NCBI GenBank assembly: GCA_018398805.1
Contig: JAGFBZ010001291.1
Location: 53,540-117,539 of the forward strand
DNA length: 64,000 bases
Reading direction: 5' to 3'
Source: Hirundichthys speculiger
Lineage: Eukaryota > Chordata > Actinopteri > Beloniformes > Exocoetidae
Within the stretch, counting starts at the first letter, position 1; each line of letters begins with the position of its first letter. The notes beneath the pieces were generated by a model. It was not told the origin of the DNA and made no database searches. It saw only the letters and a program-made list of their open reading frames with translations. Shown here in pieces: positions 1 to 12,700 of the stretch. The translations under genes and the position numbers were made by a program.

Positions 1-336
1 AATCGCTGTTTCTGAAGTGAAAGCTAAATTCTTCCGGTTCAGCTTCCAGACTCTCCTGATCCAGTTTCGCCTCGTTTGAACTGTAAAAAACCAGAAACGC
101 TCTTTTAGATTCATAAACTCGGCTGAATTAATTAATTCTGTTAGTCTGAGACTCACCGCGTTCTTCAGCCGGTTCCCTGATTTGACGAAGATGTTTGGTT
201 TCTTTGGGGCGGTTCTGCTCGACTCCGCCGGGCTCTGGAGGGACGTCTGGTTCTGGGAGGGAGGTCTGGGCTGATGGAGGCCCGATGGGAGCGGCGAGGG
301 CTGAGAATGAGGCGGAGCCTGGGCGTGACCCCTGCG

Positions 337-771
337 TCAGGTGTGAGCCGTACGTTTGAATAAAAGGCTGAGGAGGGATGAAGGGCTGCGAGGGTGCGCC
401 GGTGTGAGACGGTGTGCGCCGGTGTGAGACGGTGTGTAGGTGTGAGACGGTGCGCCGGTGTGAGACGGTGCGCCGGTGTGAGACGGTGTGTAGGTGTGAG
501 TGTACGTGTTGGTTGGCGTGTAAGACTGAGCAGGTGTGAAGGGGGGCGTGGCCTGCGCGAGGCCCTGGGTGTTGGCGTAGGGCTGTATCAGTGAGAAGGA
601 CGGGGGCAGCGGCGTGGAGTCGAGCAGCGTGGGGGGCGGCGGCGGCGGGAAGCCGTCGGCGCCGTCGGCTCCGTCGGCGGCGGACCCGCCGAGCTCGTAG
701 TGCCTCTTCCTCAGCTCCCCGAGCCGGACCCGCTCCTGGTCCAGCTGGTTCTCCAGCTGCAGGACTTTGAC
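337..771 (-). CDS. hip1r: HIP1R last modelled exon: end of coil and proline-rich tail with hexapeptide repeats
   Basis: Begins VKVLQLENQLDQERVRLGEL, matching the HIP1R segment that ends in LGELRK-HY. It continues into a Pro/Thr/Ser-rich tail with six-residue repeats GAPSHT and YTPSHT coded by 18-bp units at 401-510. The straightforward frame stops at TGA (337-339). However, one unit (401-420) is 20 bp, and a four-C run (plus strand) at 329-332 is one base longer than needed for a long proline-rich frame. That frame would run to a good donor at 157/156 and possibly to a short exon at 80-39. The true C-terminus is therefore undecided. Mammalian HIP1R ends differently. Confidence 0.7.
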   Translation of the reverse strand, partial: VKVLQLENQLDQERVRLGELRKRHYELGGSAADGADGADGFPPPPPPTLLDSTPLPPSFSLIQPYANTQGLAQATPPFTPAQSYTPTNTYTHTYTPSHTGAPSHTGAPSHTYTPSHTGAHRLTPAHPRSPSSLLSLLFKRTAHT

Positions 772-3700
772 CTGAAGGATTCAGAGAGAACGAGACTTTA
801 GTCGGTGACGTTCAACATGGTGGCCGAGCAGAAATGTTCCTTCAAGCTCACAGACGAATATATTTTCTCTTTCTCATTAAATCTGGTCAGAAACAGGAGC
901 GTCTGTAATCAACTCTTCCTCAGTAGAAGCTCATGTTTCCAGACACATCTGTCCGTCTAGTGAACTGGACCTGGTACCGCTCTCATCTACAGGGTTTCCT
1001 TTGGTTCAAAATGTACCGAGCCAATCACAACAGGGTGGTTGTGTGTGTGTGTGTGTGAGTGATGCAATGATTTTCATTTTCTTCACACTTGTCCATCTAC
1101 AGAACCTTCTGGTGAACATGGAAGGAAGGAAGGAGGGAAGGAGGGAAGGAAGGAAGGAAGGAAGGAGGAAAAAAGGAAGGGGAGGAAGGAAGGAAGGAAG
1201 GAAGGAAGGAAGGAAGGAAGGAAGGAAGGAGGGAAAAAGGAAGGTAGGAGGGAAGGAAGGAATAAAGGATTTAGAAAGGAAGGAGGTTCCTTAATTCAAG
1301 GAATTCCTTCCTTTTCCCCCCACCTTTTCCCATGGCCTTCGTTTTTTTCCCACCCCTTTTGGTCCTTTCTTTCGGACCCCTTTTCCCCCTTCCTTCCTTT
1401 CCTTCCTTCCTCCTTTCCTTCCTTCTTTCCTCCCTTCCCCTTTCTTCCTTCCCTTCCTTCCTTCGGCCTTCCTTCCTTCTTTCCCCTTCCTTTCCTTCCT
1501 GCCTCCCCTTCCGGTTCCTTTCCTTCCTTCCTTCCGGAGGCCCCCTTCCGGTTCCCTTCCTTTCCTTCCGTTTCCTTCCTTCCTTCCTGCTTTCCGGCCG
1601 GTTCCTGCGGTGCCTTCCCCCTTCCTTCCTTCCTCCGGCCGGCCTTCGGGCCCCCTTCCTTACGGCCTTCCCCCCTTCCTTCCCCCTCCTCTTTCTCCGG
1701 CCTTTGGGCCCTGGTTCTGGCCGGGATCCTTGGCCGGCCTTCATTCCCTTCCCCTTCCCTTTCTTCGCCTTTCTTCTTTCCTTCCTTCCCCTTTCCCTTC
1801 CTTGCCTTTTCCTTTCGGAGGGCCTTCCTTCCCTTCCCCTCCTTCCTTATAGTTCCTTTCTTCCTGTCTGCTTCCCTTCTCGGTCCTTCCTTCCTTTTCT
1901 ATTTGCAATTCCTTCCTTTTTCCGGGTAGTCGAGGGAGAAGGAAGGCGGGAAGGAAGGTCGCCTTCCTTTTGGCCCGGAGGGAAGGAATAATGCGGGACC
2001 TTCCGGAAGGTTTCCTTCGGTCCGGCCGGCCTTAGGAGGGGTTCCGGTCCTTCGGGGAAGGCTTCCTCCGTTCGGCCTTTCCTTCGGAAGGTTCTTTCCT
2101 TCCTTCCTTTTCCTTTCTTCTTCCTTCTTCCTTTTTCCTTCCTTCCTTCCTTCCTTTACCTTTCCCTGATTCCTTCAGCTCCCCCTGCAGCAGTGACATC
2201 ATTTCCGTCGCTGGCGTCCTCAGAGACGACCAGGTAGATGGTTTCAGTCTCACCTGAGCCTCCATCTCCTCCGTCTTCAGTTTGATCAGAGACATTCCTG
2301 AGAAGTCCATCACACCTGAGAAAGACAAACGGATCAAACTGAATCTGTAGAAACCTCTCAGTATTTACAGCGACGGATTAAATCCCTCTGGGTTAAAGTC
2401 TTTATGGAAGAAGTGACGTAAAAGGATCCACCAGAGTTTACTGATACTTTACAGTTACTGAAGCAAACCTGTTATTTTATACTTTTAAATTCAAGCGAAA
2501 CTGAAGTCAGTTGTGACTGGTGTTGTCTACATCTCTACTGGTCCAGTTCCTCCACACCAGCGACCGATTCAGTCCAGAATAAACATCTTAACTCCACGTT
2601 ATTTATTCTGCGAAGCACCTCTGCCTGAAAGTTACTAATATAAATGAATCTGAGCTCCATCAATGGTAAACGGTCTCTAAAGCTCTCCGCTAGCGCTGTA
2701 GCGATACGCTAATGTAGCAATACGATACACGATAATCGGCTCACGATACGATATATTCTGACGAGTCAGCGTCTCCGTTTCCTGGAACGTCCCCGAGTCT
2801 CTCTCCTCACCGTGGTCAGAGATCTGCCGCTGCCCGTGTTTGGTGGAGGTGACGACCACGGCGGCCATGTCGTTGACGTGCCGCGAGGCCTGCTGCAGCG
2901 TGTAGAGCTTCTTGTTGTTGCGGTCGGCCTTCACCTGGAACGACATTCGGGACACGTCTCACGCATTTACCGAATCACGTCCTAGCGGGACGTCTTCCCC
3001 CAAAGAATGTCGGGTCATAGAGAAGCATTTGAGCGAGCTGAACTGCATCACTTCCTGTCAACTTCAATGCTCGCAAAGACGTTAAAAAATACTCCCGTCT
3101 TGACTTGTGCTTGTACCTTGGAGGCCGCAACCAGCTGAGCGGTGCTAGCGGCGATCTCGTGCGAGCAGGCGATGAGCTCCTCGTACGTTCCCTTTTCGCC
3201 CACGACGCGGTCGGCCGAGTCTCTGAGAGGGAAGATTCCAAAAAAAAACCGTCACACAGCTGCGCGTCCTGACGAGCGTCGCCGACCCGCCGGCGGCGTC
3301 GGGTACTTACAGCAGCTGCGTGGCGCCCCAGCCGACAGCCTTGGAGGCGGAGATGAGTCCTTCAGTCCAGCGCGAGTTCTTGGCGTAAAACTCGGTAACA
3401 GACGCCGCCCCCTGTAGGAAGGACGGGTGAGGAGATTACCAGACCTACACGTAAAATCACACACAGCTGAATCTAAACCCAAAAATCGAAGACAGAAGAC
3501 GAAAGCTCCCTTTCCAGCCCCGTCCAGATGTCCCATAGCTAATACAACGAGCCGTGAGGTTTGGTGGACGACCCAACTCACCCTGCCTCCTTCCACGATG
3601 TCCTTCTGCAGGTCGGTGGCAGCCGTCACCAGGATATGAACCGCCTGGACGTGACGGAGAGAAACTCGGTGAGCGTTTGACCGTTGAGGGTTCACAGTAG

Positions 3701-6700
3701 CGGTGCACGATAGCTATCGGGCCGATAGCTATCGTGCACCCCCAGTTGAGGGCTCACAGTAGCAGTGCACGATAGCTATCGGGCCGATAGCTATCGGGCC
3801 GATAGTTATCGTGCACCCCTAGTTGAGGGTTCACAGTCAAGGGTTTCACAAGAGACTTCTTACCTTCATCAGGTCCGAACAGGATCCCAGGATGCTGTTG
3901 AAAAAGAAATGGACAGAGTCAGTCCCGTTACGCTCCGTGATGGACGAGAGCGTGACGTGATCCAGAGCGCTACCTCTGATTGACCTCCAGTTTGACCCCA
4001 CTGGTGTCTTTCTTCGCTTGGCTCAGAATCTCCTGCGAAACGTAAAAGGACACGGACGCGTCAACGTCGCCGGGTGGATTCATGTCAGGACGAGTCGAGT
4101 TAACCACCGGGGGCTGGTTCGTGTTTGTTCTTACGTCCATTCGCAGCACGGCCTCTTCAATGGCGGTCGACGTGGCGACCATCTCCTTGTCCACCACGCT
4201 CCCCAGCTCTTCTCTCAGCACGTCGTGTCCTTTCGGACGCAGGTCCTGAGCAAGAATCACAGAGTTACGGACCATCGACGAGACAAAACGGCGCCTCCTG
4301 GTGGATTTTACGAGCTCCGCCCGACCTGCGCCACGGTGAGGATGCGTTGGACGATGTAGCGTATCGCAGACGGGTCGGCCCGCTGGATGCTGGCCTGAAA
4401 CTTCAGATCCTTCAAGAACTGGAGGCAGTGGTTGGCGCATTCCCGACAGCTGTCGCTCAAGCCTGCAGCGGACAAACGAAAAACATCCTGACTGTCGCTG
4501 GTTGGGTCCTAAAAGCCGTGGCTGTCGTGGGCGGAGCTTACCGTCGGCCTGATCGATGGGGGCCGGAGTGCGACGTCGCCGCTCCGTTGACGATCGTGTC
4601 GGCGGCGAGGTGGGAAAACTGTGTGACGGCCCTCAACAAGCCGCTGGCGTCTGGGGAGGATACGACGACGTCAGCTAAGGGCCGTCCGAGTTAGCCAAAA
4701 AAAAACGAACACAACCGAACTCCGTCTTACCGTTCACGTTTCCCAGGTAGACCAGGTGGCTCTGCTGCATCTTGTCAATGGACCCCAGAGTGACCTCAGC
4801 TCGGTTCACCAGGTAGTCTGACAGGAGAAGAAGAACTGCTGAGTCATCTCTGGAGCATTGATCTGCTCTGACACGGTGCTCACCGAAGCACACAGAAAAT
4901 AGAAGATTTGGGGTGAATTCCAATTCCTGCCTTGACCCTCAATCTCAACCCTTGAAAGTAAGTGTCAGGACTATTAGTGACTTAGAAATGGGACACCCCT
5001 CAAGTGGAGTTACGTCTTCAGATTAAAAAGTATCAGAGCTAGAGGTCTTCACGGGTCCACTTTCATGGACCCGAACCCGAATGGATCTGTGAAAATTCGA
5101 CCCGAAACTGACCCGACGTGAGCTATTATCATCAGTCCAGAGGTCCGAGCCCGAATGGACCCGCAATATTTGGACCCGGAACCAACCTGACCCGAGTCTT
5201 TAGTTTCCGACCACGAACCAAACCGAGGTTGAATAAAACTTGATTTTCTTACCTAAAGTTGTCTTCTTCTACCCGGTTCAGTTGCTACATAGGCTACGTG
5301 ATGGAAACAACAATAACAACAATAAACAACAATAAATCCACGTCGTTATTTTCTTTGTGGATACAGATGCTATTGGTAGCAACCGCTAACGCTAATAGCC
5401 TACACCGGTCAGGACGTGTCGTGAATATGTTCTCTCATCCAGCATTGTCATGTTGGTGATCCGTTGTGCTTTACAGCTGCCGGGCAAACCGCTAATAACA
5501 CGCTAATAACACGCTACGGCAACACGGTTGTTTCATGACAAACACGCCACGTTAATGAATAATTAATTTAACTGCCCCGAGTCCTGACATTAGCTGCCAC
5601 CGCCAATATCTTTACCTCTCTGGAGTAAACGTGGACCCAGCCTGTCATAGAGCACCGACCGGACCCGAGACTAACTGTACCGATTCAGACCCGAACCTGG
5701 AGTCACGTCTTTTGAATGGAACCGAGACCAGATTCAGGTCGGGTCGGAACCTCGGGTTTTTGGGTTGTTCCGAACACCTCTAATCAGAGCCGTGTTGTCT
5801 CTGTATTCCCTGAAATGACTCAGGGATAACATTGAAAAGAGCGCCGTATATTCTCTAAATAATATTAGCAAATAACACAATAGAGGAAACATTATTCAGT
5901 CCTCCGTCGCTACACAACAAGGTAAACAAGTAACGTGAAGCTGACCGGGACCGTCGGTCCGGCAGCAAACATCGTAAAGTAAAAAAATAAATGTTAAGCA
6001 ACAACGATGTTAATCCATGAAAAAAGTCTCAAACAAAGACAATAAGATGGTTTTGTAACATTTATATCTTTAAGAACTATGAAGATACTTTTATTTGTAG
6101 TTAGCTTTTTTTGTCGCCATCCTTTTCGAAGAAGTCTTGGCTAAATTACCCAGTGCCTTCTGGGTAGTCCCTTACTTTCTAAAGGTGGTGCCGGAGAATC
6201 TCAATTTTGAGGGCGAAAAACGCAAGAGATAAGTTTAGTAAGTTTAGCCAGTTCGTGATTGTCGCTCTTGCGTTGTGGCGTGGAATAACATAGCGGCGAC
6301 CGCGCGAGTATAAATCAAAAGTGACGGCGACACATTGACGTGAGAGTAAACACGGCTCCCTTAACCCTCAATCTCAACCCTCAATCTCAAAAATGCGCAC
6401 TCCCGCTAAATCCAAGTTCTGTCCCGATTCTAAGAACGTCAAATTGAGGGAAAAGTTTGAGGGCTGTATCGCCCTCAATATTGAGATTCTCCGGCACCAC
6501 CCTTGCAAGTAAGAGCTACCCAGAGGGCATTGCGTATTTTTGCCAAAACGTCTTCGAAAAGGATGGCGCCAAAAAGAACGAGCTTCAAATGTAAGTACTT
6601 TCGTCGTTAATAAAGATATAAATGTTACAAAACTATCTTACTGTCTTCGTTATATATATTTATATTATCTTATTCTTCTTCTAAGTCTTCTCCTTCTTCG

Positions 6701-9700
6701 GTGTCGTTCTTTTCTTGACAGACTGGACGTAGCTTTGGCGTAAGGCCGCCCCCCACAGTCTGAAGACGTAACTGCACTAAAGAAGAACTTGATTGCTTCT
6801 GAACTGTTGCTCCTCTCTGTTTGAACTCGGCCGCGCTGCCTGATGAAGTTTAAAAAGATGAATATGTAAAAAAAGGAGAGTTTACCAGGAGAGCAGATGC
6901 AGCGGACGTGTACGGGGTCGTCCAGTTTGGCCACAGCGTCCAGTATGATGCCCTCAGCCTCCACCACTGCACACTGCAGCAGACTGAACTGCTCCTCCTG
7001 CAGCCTCTGGGTCAGCTCACCTTCCCGACAGGCCTGAGCCCACAACCACAATCCCGTCACTAACTTTTTACTTTTTTAGTAAGTTTCACAGCAGAAGGCG
7101 GGAGGAGGCGGAGACGGCACCTGGTTCTGCAGCTGGGCCCGTAAGCCCCCCAGCTCCACCCCGGTCCGCTGCCTCTCCTGCTCCAGGGAGCTCTGCTGGA
7201 GCTGGGCCTGGTTCCTGAGGGAGCTCAGCTCGGCCTCCCGCTCCCGAACCGAGCGCAGCAGCGCCTCCCTCTCCGCCTGCAGCCCCGCCAGCGAGCTGCT
7301 CAGCTGGGTGCCGCTCTGAGGAGAAACGGCGTTAATGAGCCAGTTGGAACCAGCGGTGAAATCAGAAATCAGAAATCAGAAATCCCCCCCACCAGCTCTT
7401 TGCTCTGCAGCAGGCCGTTAGCTCGCGTCAGCTCCGCTCTGGTGGAGTCCAGCTCTCGCTTCAGCCTGTCGATCTCCAGCTTCTGCTCTGTGTTGATGGC
7501 CAGCTGCAAGAACCCAAAATAAAGCACAACTTCAACTTTTTACATACAAAATACAAAGCGCCCTCTCGGGCCAGTCAGGTCCTGGGTGATGGGACTTAGC
7601 TGGCGTTTTCTCTCCCGCGGGAGGACTTGAGCTGGACTAAGATAAGGAGAGTGGTGATGATAATAGTGGTAGTGGCAGACGATGCAGAGATGCCCCCCCA
7701 CACCCTGCACACAGACACTCCTGGTGCACCTCCCCAACATATGTAGGTCGACGCAGACAGTGTCGCAGAGAGGAGAGAAAGGAGCCCTCTGATTGGTCAA
7801 TTCTACATCCGCGTCATCGAAGAAATGAGGAAGTACCCACATCTGTACGATTCTGGTTCTCCACGCTACAAAGACAGCACATATTCTAGTAATTCATGGA
7901 GGGAGATAGCGATGAATGTGGGTCTGGATACGGCCGAGACGGTGAGGAAGTGGAAAAACGCAAGAGATAAAGTTTAGTAAGTTTAGCTAGTTCATGATTG
8001 TCGCTCTTGTGTTGTGGCGTGGAATAACATAGCGGAGACCGCGCTAGTATAAATCAAAAGTGACGGCGGCATCTCTGCGACAAGCTGACGGTCGACACAT
8101 TGCCGCGAGAGTATACACGGCCCTTTAGAGCTGAGCGATTTTATCAATTCTGCGATATATATCGATATTTTATTATCCCAGAGAGTATTGATTTTTCAGC
8201 CACGGGTATTGATATTCTAAGCTTCTTTCAAAACCCCCTGTGTCCCAATATAATACGATATGTATCATGACACTTGCTTCACGATACGATATTATCACGA
8301 TTATAGCGATATCACAATATATTGCGATATTCTACCCAGTTAATATCAATATTAAAAGTAGAGATGAAAAATCAAGTTGCTGTATATGTTCATCAGGTAA
8401 TATTGATCATTCAGAGGACAAATTGAGTCAAAACTATTCGCTTCAAAACAACCTATTTATTGTTTATTATTATTGTTTTTGCACATTTAAGTCAATTAAT
8501 GAATTTTCCTAAAAAAAAAATCGATATTATATTGGGCGGCCAAATATCACGATACATCGCCAAATCAATTTATTTTCACACCCCTAATCTTAACGCCATT
8601 ATCATCAATTTGATTCCAATTCAACCCAAAATTAAATTTTTATCTAATGCCAATTAATAAAAAAAAAGTCCTTCTGAGGAAATGAACAGAATAGAGCTGA
8701 GTGATTATATCGATTCTGCGATATATATCGATATTTTAATTCCCCAGAGAGTATTGATTTTTTAGCCATGGGTATCGATATTTAAAGCTTCTTCCTAAAC
8801 CCCCGTGTCCCACCTTTAAAAGCTTGCAAGCAACAATTTGCACTGTTTAAATAAATGAAACTATTTTTCTCAACAAATCTTTTATTCATTTTGTCCAGCA
8901 TTTACAAGCTGCCTGTCAGCCATATAATGTGTAATTGATGCTTTCAGTTCAATTAATTCAAACAAAGTCATTGGAACACTCACAAGATGTCACCAAAATC
9001 ACTTTGTCCCTTTAAAATCTTTCAGAAAATGATGTGAATGTATTGTAAGATGAATATCGATATATATCGTATTCTGAGCTGAATATCATGTATCGCATTG
9101 TCAGATTAGTGTATCGCTTAAGGGTGTGAAAAAAAATCGTCTTGACGATATATCGCGATTTTCGGGCACCCGATATAATATTGAATTTTCAGCTCCTAAT
9201 ATCGATTTTTTAGGAAAATTCATTCATTCACTTAAATGTGCAAAAACACTAATAATAAACAATAAATAGGTTGTTTTGAAGCAAATAGTTTTGCCTCAAT
9301 TTGTCCTCTGAATGATCAATATCATCTGATGAACATATACAGCAACTTGATTTTTCATCTATTTTTAATTTTGATATTAGCTGCGTAGAATATCGCAATA
9401 TATCGAGATATCACGAGATTGTGACAATATCGTATCGTGCCCTAAGTATCATGATGCATATCGTATTGCAAGGTCCTTGACAATACTCACCCCTAGTATC
9501 GCTACAGCCCTAGAAGAGAGCTTCTAGGGCTTTGTCACTTTGTCCCTTTAAAATCTTTCGGAAAATGATGTAAATGTAAGATGAATATCGATATATATCG
9601 TATCGTGAGCTGAATATCGTGTATCGTATCGTGAGATTAGCGTATCGCTACAGCCCTATCCGCGCTCCCTCTCAACCTTCCCTGACGTCCCCTCGTACCT

Positions 9701-12700
9701 GCTGCTGCAGCTGAGCTCTCAGGGACTCCAGCTCCCGGTCGGCCCGGTTCTTCTCCAGGTCCGCGGTGCTCTGGTTCTGCTGGGCCCGTTGCCTCAGGGA
9801 GGAAAGTTCTGCGTCTTTTTCTCTGGCGGAGCGAAGCAGCACATCTCGCTCTGCCTGCAGCGCCGCCAGGCTGCTGCTGATCTGAGACCCTTCCTGAAGA
9901 ACATTTAAACTTTTTAGACCTAAAGTCTGGTTTAGATGTTTGTTGAAGGCCTGAAGGCTCCGGCAGCTCAGGTGTGTGTCTGAGTGTGTGTCTGAGTGTG
10001 TGTCTGAGTGTGTGTCTGAGTGTGTGTTACGTTCGCTGTTACCGTCTCTTTATCCTCCAGAGAGCTGTGCAGCAGGGCCAGCTCAGCTCTCTGCTCCAGC
10101 AGCTCCTTATTCAGACGGTCGACCTCCTGCTGCTGCTGACTCAGCTGATCAGGAGAAGAGACGCATCATCAGTAAAGAGCGTTGGCCGCGGCGGCGGCGG
10201 TGAGTTACGGAGACGGTGAGTTACGGCGGCGGTGAGTTACGGAGACGGTGAGTTACGGCGGCGGTGAGTTACGGAGACGGTGAGTTACGGAGACGGTGAG
10301 TTACTGAGACGGTGAGTTACTGAGACGGTGAGTTACGGAGACGGTGAGTTAAGGAGACGGTGAGTTAAGGAGACGGTGAGTTACGGAGACGGTGAGTTAC
10401 GGAGACGGTGAGTTACGGCGACGGTGAGTTACAGCGACGGTGAGTTACAGAGACGGTGAGTTACAGAGACGGTGAGTTACAGAGACGGTGAGTTACAGAG
10501 ACGGTGAGTTACAGAGACGGTGAGTTACAGAGACGGTGAGTTACGGAGACGGTGAGTTACGGCGACGGTGAGTTACAGAGACGGTGAGTTACGGAGACGG
10601 TGAGTTACGGAGACGGTGAGTTACGGAGACGGTGAGTTACGGAGACGGTGAGTTACGGAGACGGTGAGTTACGGAGACGGTGAGTTACGGAGACGGTGAG
10701 TTACGGAGACGGTGAGTTACGGAGACGGTGAGTTACGGTGAGACGGTGAGTTACGGAGACGGTGAGTTACGGAGACGGTGAGTTACGGAGACGGTGAGTT
10801 ACGGAGACGGTGAGTGAGTTACTGAGACGGTGAGTTACGGAGACGGTGAGTTACTGAGACGGTGAGTTACGGAGACGGTGAGTTACGGAGACGGTGAGTT
10901 ACGGAGACGGTGAGTTACGGAGACGGTGAGTTACGGAGACGGTGAGTTACGGAGACGGTGAGTTACGGAGACGGTGAGTTACGGAGACGGTGAGTTACGG
11001 AGACGGTGAGTTACGGAGACGGTGAGTACGGAGACGTGTACGGAGACGGTCAGTTACGGAGACGGTCAGTTCGGAGACGGTCAGTTTACGGAGACGTCAG
11101 TTACGGAGACGGTGAGTTACGGTGAGTTATGGAGATGGTGAGTGAACGGAGACGGTGAGTTACGGAGACGGTGAATTACGGAGACGGTGAGTTACAGAGA
11201 CGGTGAGTTACGGCGGCGGTGAGTTACGGAGACGGTGAGTTACGGCGGCGGTGAGTTACGGAGACGGTGAGTTACGGAGACGGTGAGTTACGGAGACGGT
11301 GAGTTACGGAGACGGTGAATTACGGAGACGGTGAATTACGGAGACGGTGAATTACGGAGACGGTGAGTTACGGAGACGGTGAGTTACGGAGACGGTGAGT
11401 CACGGAGACGGTGAGTTACTGAGACGGTGAGTTACGGAGACGGTGAGTTACTGAGACGGCGAGTTACGGAGACGGCGAGTTACGGAGACGGCGAGTTACG
11501 GAGACGGCGAGTTACGGAGACGGCGAGTTACGGAGACGGCGAGTTACGGAGACGGCGAGTTACGGAGACGGCGAGTTACGGAGACGGAGTTACGGAGACG
11601 GCGGTTACGAGACGGTGCGTTACGGGTGAGTTACGGCGGCGGTGAGTTACGGCGGCGGTGATTTACGGAGACGGTGAGTTACGGCGGCGGTGAGTTACGG
11701 CGGCGGTGAGTTACGGCGGCGGCGAGTTACGGAGACGGCGAGTTACGGAGACGGCGAGTTACGGAGACGGTGAGTTACGGAGGCGGTGAGTTACGGCGGC
11801 GGTGAGTTACGGCGGCGGTGATTTACGGAGACGGTGAGTTACGGCGGCGGTGAGTTACGGCGGCGGTGAGTTACGGCGGCGGCGAGTTACGGAGACGGCG
11901 AGTTACGGAGACGGCGAGTTACGGAGACGGCGAGTTACGGAGACGGTGAGTCACGGAGACGGTGAGTCACGGAGACGGTGATTTACGGAGACGGTGAGTC
12001 ACGGAGACGGTGAGTTACGGAGACGGTGAGTCACGGAGACGGTGAGTTACTGAGACGGTGAGTTACGGAGATAGTGAGTTACGGCGGCGGTGAGTTACGG
12101 CGGCGGTGAGTTACGGAGACGGTGAGTTACGGAGACGGTGAGTTACTGAGACGGTGAGTTACGGCGACGGTGAGTTACAGCGAGACGGTGAGTTACAGAG
12201 ACGGTGAGTTCAGAGACGGTGAGTTACGAGACGTGAGTTACAGAGACGGTGAGTTACAGAGACGGTGAGTTGAGTTACGAGACGGTGAGTTACGGCGGTG
12301 AGTTACGAGCGGCGGTGAGTTACGGAGACGGTGAGTTACGGAGACGGTGAGTTACGGCGGCGGTGAGTTACGGCGGCGGTGAGTTACGGAGACGGTGAGT
12401 TACGAGACGAGTTACGGACGGTGAGTTACGGAGACGGTGAGTTACGGAGACGGTGTGTTACGGAGACGGTGAGTTACGGAGACGGTGAGTTACGGAGACG
12501 GTGAGTTACGGAGTTACGAGACGGTGAGTTACGGAGGTGAGTACGGTGAGTTACGGAGACGGTGAGTTACGGAGACGGTGAGTTACGGAGTGAGTTCGGA
12601 GGTGAGTTACGGAGACGGTGAGTTACGGAGACGGTGAGTTACGGAGACGGTGAGTTACGAGGTGAGTTTACGGAGACGGTGAGTTACGGAGACGGTGAGT

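Noticed and set aside
1271..1991. ORFs rich in Phe/Pro/Ser (plus) or Lys/Arg/Gly (minus)
   Set aside because: Simple CCTT/GGAA sequence.
6665..6885. Continuation of the HIP1R ORF past exon 20
   Set aside because: A donor (TCTCCTG/GTAAAC) at 6886/6885 ends the exon in the correct phase for the next exon; beyond it the translation loses all family similarity.
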